From positions 124,001-188,000 of the forward strand of contig NW_022985230.1 in NCBI RefSeq assembly GCF_010093535.1: a DNA stretch of 64,000 nt. Reading direction: 5' to 3'. Shown piece by piece: positions 11,494 to 21,604 of this stretch; position 1 is the first letter of the stretch; each line of letters opens with the position of its first letter. A program made the position numbers and the translations under genes. Under the pieces are notes generated by a model. It saw only the letters and a program-made list of their open reading frames with translations. It made no database searches and was not told where the DNA came from. Source of the DNA: Lindgomyces ingoldianus. Taxonomy: Eukaryota > Ascomycota > Dothideomycetes > Pleosporales > Lindgomycetaceae.

Positions 11494-12290
11494 TCTGCAA
11501 GTGTTGCATAGCTGCTTCTTAGAATTAACTTGTAAACAGCTTGTCCCTGTTAGAGATTATAATAGCTAGGCAGCTATAGATACTAATAATGTTTTGTTCT
11601 AGCTTATAAATAAATTCTTACACTGTTATAGTTTTCTTAAATGCTTATATATAAATAAATTTAGTTGTTTTAATAACTACAACAGCTATTATATTACATA
11701 GGTGTTTAGATCCTAGCTTGTTAGATAAGAGAAGGCTTGTAATAAAGTTTATAGTAATTATAGTCTATAGTTGCTAAGGCGCTTTAATAGCTTAAAGGAC
11801 TTTATAGAGCTTATGCCTTTTTAGATTATTTCTGTTATAAGTGTTACATTTATATAACACTTCTACGCATAGTTGCTTAAGCTTTAGTATAGTTCTAAAA
11901 ATAACTGTCTTTAGCTTTTTCTAAAGATTTCTAATTCTAAAATGTCTAAACACTAGAGATTTATAGTATTCCTTTATAAAGTTCCTTTATCCTTACTCTA
12001 CTAATGTTAAGGTGGCAATAGATTCTATTAGCGTAGGCCTGTTGCAGACTAACCTTTTCTCTCTTCTCTTTCTCTTCTTCTCTAGACTTTCTTTAAACCT
12101 TCTCTACCTTATCCTTAGTTACTTAAGAGCGCTATAATGTCTGCCTAAAGGTTAAACACTAGAGCCTTTAGAGCTAAAACTTAACAAAGCAGCTTAGTAT
12201 TCTAGTAGAATAAGGCCACCTAGACACTAGCTGTAGGAAGACTAGCTTCCTAACTCTCTATAACCCGCGCTACCTACACTAGGCTCTAAG

Positions 12291-12581
12291 TGTAACGGCA
12301 CAGGCAAGACAATGGGTCTGAATGCGGTAGGAGTCCACTTAGAGGCATATGGGAGTGCGTGGGGACTTGATAACCTGGGAATTCCAATTAACACCTATAG
12401 GCCTTGTACAGAGGATATTAGAAAACTCCTGAGCTAGCTAAGAGAAGAGGTGCGAATAAATACATAAGGGAATAGAGGTAACAGCAGAGGACAGGGTTGA
12501 GTTATGGTCGGGGCCGATACAGGGACCTATCGGATAGGTTCTAAGCGACCCGAAATCGGACGATTCCTAAGAATTGTTACA
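12291..12581 (-). repeat. Solo LTR of the chromovirus family, reversed
   Basis: A 291-bp LTR in reverse orientation (TGTAACGGCACAGG ... GAATTGTTACA) with perfect duplications CTAAG at 12286-12290 and 12582-12586. The uninterrupted site is present in copy A near 24840 (GGTTCTAAGTAAACT). It has kept many CpG and CpA sites compared with the flanks. Confidence 0.95.
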
Positions 12582-13306
12582 CTAAGCAGACTTTAAAATA
12601 GCTTTAAACGCCTCCTTTTTATTTTTTATATTTTTTATATTTTAGGCTGCTACCTATAGCTTAAAATAGTTTTAAAGAACTAAGAATTTCTCTTTATAAT
12701 ATAAAAAAACTTATACTTCTATTAGTAAACTATACCTTAGCAGTATTAAACTATATTTATATAAAGTTATATTTTTTATTATATAAGGTGTAATATTTAC
12801 ACTTTTTTAAATTAAAGAACTACAAGAAAAACTTAACTTACTAGCTATAAGTAAAGGTGTAGGCAGCCTAAAAGTAGATAACTTAAAAGGCCTCTAAAAG
12901 GCTCTAAAAGAAGAGCAGAGCAGTATAGTAATTTTCTTTAATACTATAATTAGTTAATAGACTAAGCTATATAATGTTAAGTACATAATAATACTTACAT
13001 AGTAAAGAATTAATAATAGCTAAAAAAATTAATAACACTAACTAAACTATAGAAGTAAGGCAAGTAAACACTTATTACTATAAATAACTTACTATATTAA
13101 CAACTACGCTACTAGTTACTACTAAATAAAAATGTTATAATAAAAGCATTATATAAGTATTAAGTTTTTAGTTTATTTTTTTAGTAATAAAATTTTTTAG
13201 TTAAAAAGTTAGACTTTATTATATTTTATTTTAAATTTATTTTAAATTAGTTCTAAATACTTTCTAAACTATAAATAAAAACTATTAGCCTATGAAAAGA
13301 GAGTAG

Positions 13307-13594
13307 TGTAATAATTTTTATCAATTGTTTTATCTTAGGTTGCTTAGAACCTATCTAATAGGTCCCTGTATTAGCCTTAACTATAACTTAACCCTGTCCT
13401 CTGTAGTTACCCCTATTCTTCTAAGTATTTAGTTGCACCTCTTCTTTTAGCTAGCTTAGTAGTTTTCTAATATCCTCTGTACAAGGCCTATAGGTGTTAA
13501 TGGCATTCCTAGATTCTAAGTCCCCACGCATCCTATATGCCTTTCAGTGGATTCCTACCGCATTCGGACCTATTGTCTTGCCTGCGCTGTTACA
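13307..13594 (+). repeat. 3' LTR of the chromovirus fragment
   Basis: A 288-bp LTR preceded by the RIP-altered purine tract (GAAAAGAGAGTAG) and ending GCGCTGTTACA. The left half is heavily mutated and the right end almost not. The 5 bases after it are GTTAC; the partner duplication is lost with the 5' end. Confidence 0.85.
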
Positions 13595-13962
13595 GTTACT
13601 AAATAAAGTATATAAAGCATATAATCTCTAAGCTTAAAAAAATGCTAATAAGAAAGCTCTATAACTTAAAAATAATAAAAAAATTAAGCTTAAAGAAGTA
13701 AAAAAGGTAAAAAAAAAAAAGACGCGTATGCTAAAGAAAAGAAAGTGCATAAAAGTAGTAGCAAAAGAAATCTAACTCTAAGAGTAGCACATTAGAGTAG
13801 CTTAAAAAAAGAAGGCAAACTTTACTTAAAAAGCTGCTGCGTAACTTAAAAAGAACATCTAATTAGCTAAAAAGGTTAATAAAAAAGCCTCTGCACTAAT
13901 TACTAGTAATAATGATAAAAAGAAGACTTATATTAAAGATAAATTAGTTATAAAGGTTACTG
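13595..13962 (+). pseudogene. Lys/Arg-rich coding remnant, unidentified
   Basis: AT-rich stretch whose plus-strand translation is dense in Lys with scattered stops. It resembles the basic C-terminal tail of fungal pogo/Tc1 transposases, but no diagnostic motif is visible, so the assignment is tentative. Confidence 0.3.
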
Positions 13963-13967
13963 CGCCT

Positions 13968-14171
13968 TGTGACGGCGTGTACCGCCTTACATGCTCTGCG
14001 GCATCAGCTCCCTCGCTTGCGCAACGAGTAGCACGCTAGTGCTACAAGTAGCGCCTTGGCAGGGGGCACACATGTATATTTAAACTCGCAGAGCAGCTCC
14101 TCTGCTCCTTAGTTTAATCTAGTTGAGTTACACCACCTCTTGCTTGTAGCTTGAGCATGCCGACTGTGACA
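13968..14171. repeat. Solo LTR, 204 bp, third LTR family
   Basis: TGTGACGGCG ... CGACTGTGACA, flanked by perfect 5-bp duplications CGCCT (13963-13967 and 14172-14176). TG..CA ends with a 5-bp duplication are diagnostic of LTR elements. It is GC-rich and shows no RIP although it lies in an AT-rich tract. No internal region of this family is in the window, and orientation cannot be decided. Confidence 0.9.
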
Positions 14172-14176
14172 CGCCT

Positions 14177-14345
14177 ACTCTAGCCTAAAGTTAACGTAGC
14201 AGGTAGATTAACCTTTCTAAAAGGTTTCTTATATAATAGATTAATTAAATAGTAAGCTTTCTTTATAACTCTAGAAAACTGCTTTATTTTATTAGCTCTA
14301 TAGAGCTGTACAGCTTTAAAAGTTAATAGGGGTAACATCTTAAAA
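14177..14345. other. AT-rich stretch without recognisable gene
   Basis: It holds the end of a 97-codon minus-strand open frame with no signal peptide, domain or codon evidence. Probably chance or a transposon remnant. Confidence 0.3.
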
Positions 14346-14355
14346 CTGTGCGTTA

Positions 14356-14520
14356 TGAGGGGCTGTGTAAGGCCGGGATGGCGCTTACGTGTAAGGCCGA
14401 GATGGTGCTTACGTGCGACGGGTATATATACTATTCTGTACGCAATAATTAACTGTTGGTTGATTATTCGCACCTTTTTGGTTGTATTGGCGTAGTGGTA
14501 CAGAGCTCCGTCCTTACAGG
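14356..14520. repeat. 165-bp GC-normal unit between 10-bp direct repeats
   Basis: Flanked by CTGTGCGTTA at 14346-14355 and 14521-14530. It contains a 24-bp tandem duplication (14365-14388 and 14389-14412, GTGTAAGGCCGRGATGGYGC...) followed by a TATATATAC box near 14423. The flanking repeats could be a target duplication of a small retroelement, but the ends match no class I can name. Confidence 0.4.
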
Positions 14521-14530
14521 CTGTGCGTTA

Positions 14531-14750
14531 GGCGATGAAACACGGTCTTGCATGGGCTTAGGAGGGGGCATATGGCAAACGAGTTGACAAGGGAGCGAGA
14601 TTCAAACAAAGTGGAACGAGTGTATTGTAAGGTCTGAGGAGCTTGATAGAGCTCTGAGCTGACTATGTACTGTACGAGAAAGGAGCTATGCCTAATGAGT
14701 GAATAGTGCAGTGCATGGGTATGGTATCGCGTGAGACACGTGCGACACAC
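14531..14750 (-). repeat. Dispersed repeat R1, copy 1 (inverted relative to 58636)
   Basis: The reverse complement of this ~210-bp stretch aligns at roughly three quarters identity with 58636-58845, sharing runs such as AGCTCCTTTCTCGTACAGTA and GACCTTACAATACAC. The shared region also translates alike in both places (LHYSLIR.SSFLVQYIVS), though neither frame looks like a known gene. GC-normal, not RIP-mutated. Confidence 0.75.
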
Positions 14751-14759
14751 GGTAATCCT

Positions 14760-16800
14760 CAGTCATGCGGTGCACCTGCAAACTCCTTGACTAGGCATAT
14801 TCTTTATCTCACAAGTCAGCCGCCCCACAGGTGATTTTGCGCTAATACTATTTTAGATTAGACAAAACTTCTAAAACTTCTAAGCTAATTAAAACTTCTA
14901 AGGTCTTCTAGGCTAATTAAAGGTTAATTACTAATAACACGCAAAATTATCTACAGAGCGTCTAAGAAGAAATAAATTAAGTTTGTATGTATCTTAGTTT
15001 ACAAATCTATTAAATTATGCAATAGCACTACACTACTATTAGTATATATTATAATGTTTAATATAATTAAAAACAAAGGTTTTTATTTTTATAATAGGCA
15101 CATTTTTAGACGTATCTAACACTGTTTAAAGAGTAAAGTACATTATTAAATCTGTTTTTAACATGTTGTGTGTTCTAGCTATTAACTATCTATCTTTATT
15201 CTATTACTTCTATTAACACTACATGTTGTATCCCTCTATAACTGCAGGAGCTAAGGCACACATGCTTTCTTTATTACCTCCTGTAATTAAAAATTTAGTG
15301 TAAACAGGTGTAAGTATGCAGTTATAGTTATTAGTACACCTACACTTAACCTACTACATTATATAACCTAGTTAATAAGCAGGGTGTTAGAGATCCTACG
15401 CTTTTAAGAAACTTCTAGAAACTTTTAAAAACTTCTAAAAACCTCTAGAAACTTCTAAAAACTTTTAAAGTATAGTAAAAAAAAAAGGTAAGAAAAAAAA
15501 TAAGCATTTACAATAGGAAAAAAGTAAGAAAAAGTAGAAACATTAAAATGCTTTAAATGTAATAGGTTAGGGCCTTATTTTTTTAAGCTTTTAGATTTAG
15601 ATTAATCTTGTTCTATTTATAAAGTTAAAGAATCTTCCTAGCCTTATCTTAGTAGCTAAGGATGTTTATAATGTTAAATTCTAAAAAATGTTTTTTACGC
15701 GTGTCTTACACAGATCCTCTGCAAAAGAAGAATAATAGGCGCTAATAATAGTAGCCTATTACTGTGTAATAAGCAACTCTGTACTTTAAAGCTACTAATA
15801 TTTAACTATAAAGATACTCTTTTAATTGCCTAGACTAGTTTTAGTAAGAGCATAATTTTCTACACTTATTTAGTGTTAACTGCTAAAATTATTATTTAGA
15901 TTATTCTGTTAAATAAGCTTAAAAACAAGCAGCTAGATAATATACAACAATTAAAAAGATCTAAGCTATGCATTATTAATGCTTAAAGTAGAGCTAGTTA
16001 GTAGAGACTATTTACTTAAATTATTAATAAAAAATTTACTTATCTACTTATAAGGCTAAAGTAGGCTTTTAGTAGAGCTTTCTAAAATATTCTAAAAAAT
16101 CTACAGTTGCAGTCTTAAATTAAATTAGTAGCTATTAATAAATGTTATTTTATATTAAACTAAAAAAGGTTTTAACCTATGTTTATAATACTAAGTTAAC
16201 TATAAGTTATACTTTAAAGGAATGTTGTTTAGTTTGCCTATTCTACTATGTTAGACAGTACTGCAGAGGATGTAGTCTTACACTACACTAGTTTCTGTCT
16301 GCTAGGCTGCTGTATGTACTAGACTAAGGTTATCTACACTTTAGTTAATTACTCTAATGTTACTATTTTAGTATTTTTTTTTTACTATAAGGTAAAGTTA
16401 ACTTATAAAATAGTCTTTATCTCTTTTTTTAAAAAAGCGTCTTAAGTAGGTATGCTAATCCTAAAGAGATCTCTAAGATAGTTATATTTATTAATAAGTG
16501 TATATTTATTTAGTTAGCTATAGTATAGTTTTACTTAATGCTTTTTTATTTAACAGAAGCACTAGAACTTTATAATTAGTATATAACTAATATTAATAAT
16601 AGTTTATAGTGTGTGTATAACATAGTAAAGATGTTTACTGCAAATGTGTAAGAATATAACTAAAATAAGTGTTATTCTAAGTTTAGAAAGCTAACGTTCT
16701 ATATCTAAATTATAGTAGCTACTACTTTGCTAGGCATAGGCATTAATATCTTTAATATTAACTATGTTATATGCTAGAAGTTTCTAATTATAAAGAGCCT
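14760..16800. other. AT-rich degenerate region, probable transposon remnant
   Basis: No gene. The first 60 bases (to about 14825) are GC-normal. After that it is RIP-like sequence with a run of AAACTTCTAAA-type repeats at 15405-15470 and a possible zinc-knuckle remnant (CFKCNR.G) on the plus strand near 15550-15590, which suggests a retrotransposon gag. I could not match it to any other part of the window. Confidence 0.35.
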
Positions 16801-16805
16801 CTTAG

Positions 16806-17095
16806 TGTAACGATGCTACGAATCGTTCCATCTCGGGTCGCTCGGATCCTATCTGAAGGGTCCCTGTATCGGCCCCGACCATGACTTGACCTAGTCCCCT
16901 GCAGTTACCCCTATTCCCTTATGTATTTAGTCGCACCTCGCCCCTGTAGCTAGCTTAGTAGTTTTCTAATATCCTACGTACAAGGCCTATAGGTGTTATT
17001 AGTATTCCTAGGTTTCTAAGTCCCCACGCACTCCTATATGCCTCTAAGTGGATTTATACTGCATTTAGACCTATTGTCTTGCCTACGCTGTTACA
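16806..17095 (+). repeat. 5' LTR of chromovirus copy A
   Basis: A 290-bp TGTAACGATG ... CGCTGTTACA. The outer 120 bases retain many CpG and CpA sites, and mutation increases towards the internal region. Confidence 0.95.
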
Positions 17096-17309
17096 TTATA
17101 TTAAAAAACTTACTTTTGCTAGTAATAGCCTTATTAATAATATTATATTAATTATTTATTTAACTATGTCTAAGTTCTAAAAAGTGTTTAATTTAGTTTA
17201 AGTTATAATTTCTTACACACTATTACATTAAATTATTTAGTTAGTATAGATAGGATTCTAGAAACCTCTTATTAACTAAAGCCTTTAAGTTTAGAACTTC
17301 CTATCCCTT

Positions 17310-18720
17310 GTAATTAAGATTGCCTTTAAAAAAGTTATAAAAAGTGTGCTAAGGTAGAAACCTAAAGACTACTAATAACTTATTAAAATTAGGGATAACT
17401 ACTAATGCCTAACCTCTAACTATTATTAGATCTTATTATAAAGACTACAACCTATTCTAGCTGCAGCTAAGGCAAAATGCCTACCTTTAAAACTAAACTA
17501 CTACTAACTTTAATAGCTAAACCCCCTTTTATAAGACCTAAAGCTAAAAACCTACTAGATTTAAAGTTAAACTTTAGCAGCATAGCCTTTAAGAACTAAG
17601 TTACTTAGTTAAGGGCATAAATTAAATAGCTAACTAGATTAAAAACTATTAGTCTTAATTATCCCCTACTAACTACTAAATTACCCCTAATAATGCTTTA
17701 AATTACTTATGCTATACTAATAGTAAGAGACCTTTTAGGCACCTTTAAGCTTTTTTAAAGCTACCTTACTAAACGCATGCTTAAGATTAAGAACCTTATA
17801 AATAGTAAAAAACCTATGTTTAAATAATAGTAAGCCTTTATTATAGACAGACTTAACATTAATTTAAATTACTATTAAAGTAAGTGTGCACGCATAGCGC
17901 TAGTATAGGGACACACTGCTAGTATTGCAAAGGAATACCTAGAGCCTAGATACCTAGCTAAATTAGATAACTTTTAGTTTAAAAACATAAAAAAAATAAT
18001 TAAGCTTTTATAAATGTACTTTATTACTAGTAATAAAGAGACAGAGGCGCAACAGGCGTTTTAAACTTTAAAAATAAGCAAAGAAGAAGCATTTCTTACC
18101 TTTAAAGCTTACTTTATTAGTGCTGCTGTTAAAAAGTCTGTATTAAAGTTAAAATAGTTTTTCTACTTATAAAAGAAGATACTGCCTAGCCTAAAAGTAC
18201 TAAACTTAGGTTTTAAGCATACTTAGAAGGGCTTCTTTAAAACTATAGTAGCCTACCTAACAGCTTATAACATAGAAAGAAAGAATACCTCTGCTATTTT
18301 AAAGTAAACTGTTAATTTTACCTAACAGTCTACTATTAGACCTAGTACAGATTAGTCTTAAAAAGTTTCTAGTAATACATCTAAGGCAGTATACTATTCT
18401 AGTGCACTTTAACCTGCACCTTTATTAGTACTCTAGTCTACCTTAGTTACCTATAGACAATCTAGCTAGACACCTGCCCTAGAAAGACAGATAACTTCTA
18501 GCAACTATTATAATTATAGAAAACTAGGACATTTTACTAGCAACTACCCTATCTCTAAAGTACAAAAAATAAAGGTAGAGTAGTAAGATTTTAAAGAAAA
18601 ATTTATAAACATAAATAATTTTAATCTAGATGCCTCTTAAATAGGAAATAGTAACACCTAAAGAAACTCTTTATCTTAAGCTTAAGTAAATATAATCTAT
18701 TAAACATTAATCTGTTACAC
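17310..18720 (+). pseudogene. Chromovirus gag relic
   Basis: Capsid/nucleocapsid region of copy A. The CCHC zinc knuckle is recognisable at 18502-18546: spacing CX2CX4HX4C is kept (..YNY.K.GHF.SNY) but Cys codons TGC/TGT have become TAC/TAT, the change expected from RIP. Stops throughout. The equivalent in copy B lies near 39240-39290. Confidence 0.75.
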
Positions 18721-19732
18721 TTGTTTAAAGAAAAACACTTCTAAGTCTTTACTATTTTATATTTAAAAAGCATTAAAGTCTATTTAAATCTCTTAGTTAA
18801 TACTAGCGCTTATAGTTTCTTATTTATTAACTTACTAACTACTAAGTTATTATCTTAATGCTTTTATGTCCCTATCTAATACTTACTATTTAAAGTTATA
18901 GTTAAGAGCTTTTAAGATTAGATCTAAGTCTCTGTCTACTAGTATATCTGCCTGCATATGCAAATTAATAAAAAAAGCATCTAAAACTGCCTCTTTGTTA
19001 TTATAGACTTTAGCTCTTAGGATTACATTATTAGCATTAAATAGTTATGTTGTTTTAAACTTTATTTAGATATAAAAAAGAATTAGATTATATAGCCTAA
19101 TAAATATCTACCTACTTATAAACTTTTACTGCCCTTGCTTATGCAATTAACCTAGCCTGCGCGTAATAAAGAAGTAGAGCTAGATATTAAATAACGCAAC
19201 GCACTATAGAAAAAGGACTAATTTTAGTAGTTATACAGCCTAATAATCTACTGCATTAAGGGTTTGCTAAGGCTACTAAAATTATACAGATCTTCTATTA
19301 TTTATAGTCTAAAGACACTTAAATTATTCTTTTACTTATCTATTAAGAAGTCTAGAATAGGTCTAAAGGAGGTCTGTTTAGCTACTATTACTCTAATTTT
19401 AGTAAATGCTTTTTATTTTAACATAAAAAAAAAAATAAGTTTTTTTTAACTTTTATTTATAAAATTAAGTAGTTAATTAAAGACAAGTAAGCTTTATAGT
19501 TAGACGCTAAATGTAAAACTAAAGCATTAGTAAACCTTTAATTACCCTTTAAATACTATTAGTACTAAGATGTATTTAGCTACACAGCAGCTTACTAGCT
19601 ACTAGTACATTGTCTATATAACTATAAGATTGTCCTTACAGAGCCTCTCCCTAATAGTTACAGTCTGTTGTACAAACAGAACCTTAAAGAGCTAGAGGTA
19701 ATAAAAAAATATATTATAAACAATCTAAAATA

Positions 19733-21598
19733 ACGTACTTCATGGGCGAGTCGCTCACACACCCGAGTCGCTCACTTTTGCCAAGACCCCACCCCAATGA
19801 ACTCTATTATGGCCCATAACAACCCGCTCTAGCACTATATAGTACAGTACAGCCTAGAATATTATTTAGATACTACTTCTGCTTCTTGCTTACACGTTCG
19901 CGCGTTATGCCCAGTCTAATTGCACTGTCTGCAGCGCCTTTAGAATGGCTCACCCACTTCAGCTTGCACCTGCTTCTTTGCCTTCTTCCTGTCACTGCGC
20001 GCCCTAAACTCCTTTAAAGCTGTTAAGCGCAGGCCTTCCTAAATTATTAAGGTCTTTTCTGCCTTAATCTGCTTTCTTTTATGCAATTTATGTCACGTAG
20101 CGGCCTTATTAGCTGCTTAAAGCTTAGTAATTTTCTGTTGCGCTAACACTAGCTTATGCGTAATTATTACTGCCCTCTTTAAGACCTTCTTAAACGCCTT
20201 AACTATAGAAGTTAGTAAACTATTTATATGCTTTTAAATTCTTGTCTTTATAAGCATTAATTGCAACCTAAGTTTTAGAGTATTACTTAGGGTTTACAAC
20301 TACTAGGGCTTGTTATATACAGGTAGTAGTAGTAATAGAGTGCGCAACTTTACATTAAGGCCTATTATAACCTGTTATAGGTTAAAAGAAACTAATCTAG
20401 CGCCTTAGAACCCTTCTTAGATATTACTAAAAGTAATTACAGCATTATAGGCTGCTTTAAAGCATAGTAGGAACTTTATTTTTATAATATAGGTAATCTA
20501 GTTGCGTATAAGGTTTTTAGCTTAGCGCTTATACACCTTTTTTAAAGGAGCAAAACAACCTACATTAAGTAGCTGTAAAAGGTGTAATAAGTAAAAAGGC
20601 ATGTAAATAGTAATAATCTTGTTATCCTTATAGTATTGCTAAAAATAAAGTAAGTTATAGCTCTTATAGCTGTTAATAACTAGCAGACAGTAGCTGCTAA
20701 CAGTACACTTCTTTATATACATGTTAAAGTGCTTTAACTAGTCTAGACTAAGCTAATTAGTAGTCTAGCTGCGCTTAGAGATTGCAATAACTTAATCCTA
20801 GAGTAGATTTTCCTCCTTATACTAGTTTAAAAGGTAGTTGCTACCCTAAAAGATAATAAAGGGCAGAATAGCCTACCCTTTAGCATTAATGCCCTAGATA
20901 GCTGTTGTCTACTCCTAGTTGCCTAGCTAGACTGCTTTTAGCTGTTCTTATCTCTCTAAACCTGTAACAACTGCTTTAGTAGATATCTAGCCTATTATAA
21001 ACTCTGTCTTATTAAAGTTGTACGTGTTGTTATCCTAGATGCTATACTTAGCTTTAATATTCTTTATAAGGTTAAACTAGCCTTAAATTACTGCAGGATT
21101 CTTGCAGAAAGCTCTCTTATAGTTATACTTACACTTAAACTTTACTTTAAGCTCTAGGTAACACTTAACAAACATATTAGGCTAGTTTATGCTAACATAG
21201 CCTATATTACGCTTAGCGCGTAAAGAATTAGCTATATTAGCTACAGCTGCTAGCTAGGGGGGAAATCCTTGCGCATTTAGCTTAAGTATGTGCTAAATAA
21301 TCACCTGCTCCTTGTTATTGTCTAGCTTTTATAAGTTAGCTATACAATTAGCTTAGAAAGGTTGTCTAGCGCGTTAGTTGCTTATTATCTTTTAAAAGAC
21401 CCTGTAGATAGCTATAGCACGTTAGTTAGAAAGTGTTGCGTCTTATTTAAAAGCCTAGAGCATAAGCTACATCTAACGTTCCTTTAACACGTTTAAGTAG
21501 TGTTGTTAGGAATGCATTAGTGTAGAAAGAGTAGTGTGGTGGGGTCTTAGCAAAAGTAAGCAACTCAGGTGTGTAAGCAACTCGCCTATGAAGTACGT
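19733..21598 (-). mobile_element. Fot-1 pogo-type transposon, full length (1866 bp)
   Basis: TA at 19731-19732 and 21599-21600; the empty site is present in copy B near 40688 (AATCTAAAATATAGC). It has the best preserved terminal repeats of the family: a 12-bp unit CGAGTCGCTCAC occurs at element positions 15-26 and again at 32-43. The transposase relic reads on the minus strand; the first-Asp block (TYNFNKTEF) and the following ISTKAVVTG segment lie near 20970-21040. No open frame. Confidence 0.93.
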
Positions 21599-21604
21599 TA
21601 TAGC

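Larger units (their letters stand above)
6997..12050 (-). mobile_element. Gypsy-2 retrotransposon copy D, 5' truncated, with nested insertions
   Basis: Minus-strand Gypsy element: 3' LTR at the left (6997-7621), then the 3' internal region and integrase reading leftwards. The minus strand at about 11530-11565 encodes a decayed SNRDKLFTS integrase motif. It is split by a Fot-2 copy (8368-10233) and a solo chromovirus LTR (11206-11493). It tracks the complete copy at 49225-56894 up to about 11985, after which similarity stops and a chromovirus 3' fragment begins near 12051. The reverse transcriptase, gag and 5' LTR are missing. Confidence 0.75.
12051..13594 (+). mobile_element. Chromovirus 3' fragment
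   Basis: The 3' end of the chromovirus family: pyrimidine-rich segment (about 12055-12100, matching 24580-24640 of copy A), 3' untranslated region, purine tract and 3' LTR (13307-13594). The 5' part is missing; the boundary with Gypsy-2 copy D near 12040-12055 shows no target duplication, suggesting deletion or recombination. Interrupted by a solo LTR at 12291-12581. Confidence 0.75.

Noticed and set aside
14180..14473. 97-codon minus-strand frame
   Set aside because: It runs across the border of a 165-bp insertion and tandem repeats, so it is a composite of unrelated sequences.
14485..14520. tRNA-like start (GGTTGTATTGGCGTAGTGG with an A-box-like TGGCGTAGTGG)
   Set aside because: No matching 3' acceptor strand and no B-box (GGTTCGAxTCC-type) follow at the right distance, so it is not a tRNA gene and a SINE origin cannot be supported.
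19264..19449. 61-codon plus-strand frame
   Set aside because: A chance stretch inside the RIP-mutated chromovirus pol region, not in line with a conserved motif.
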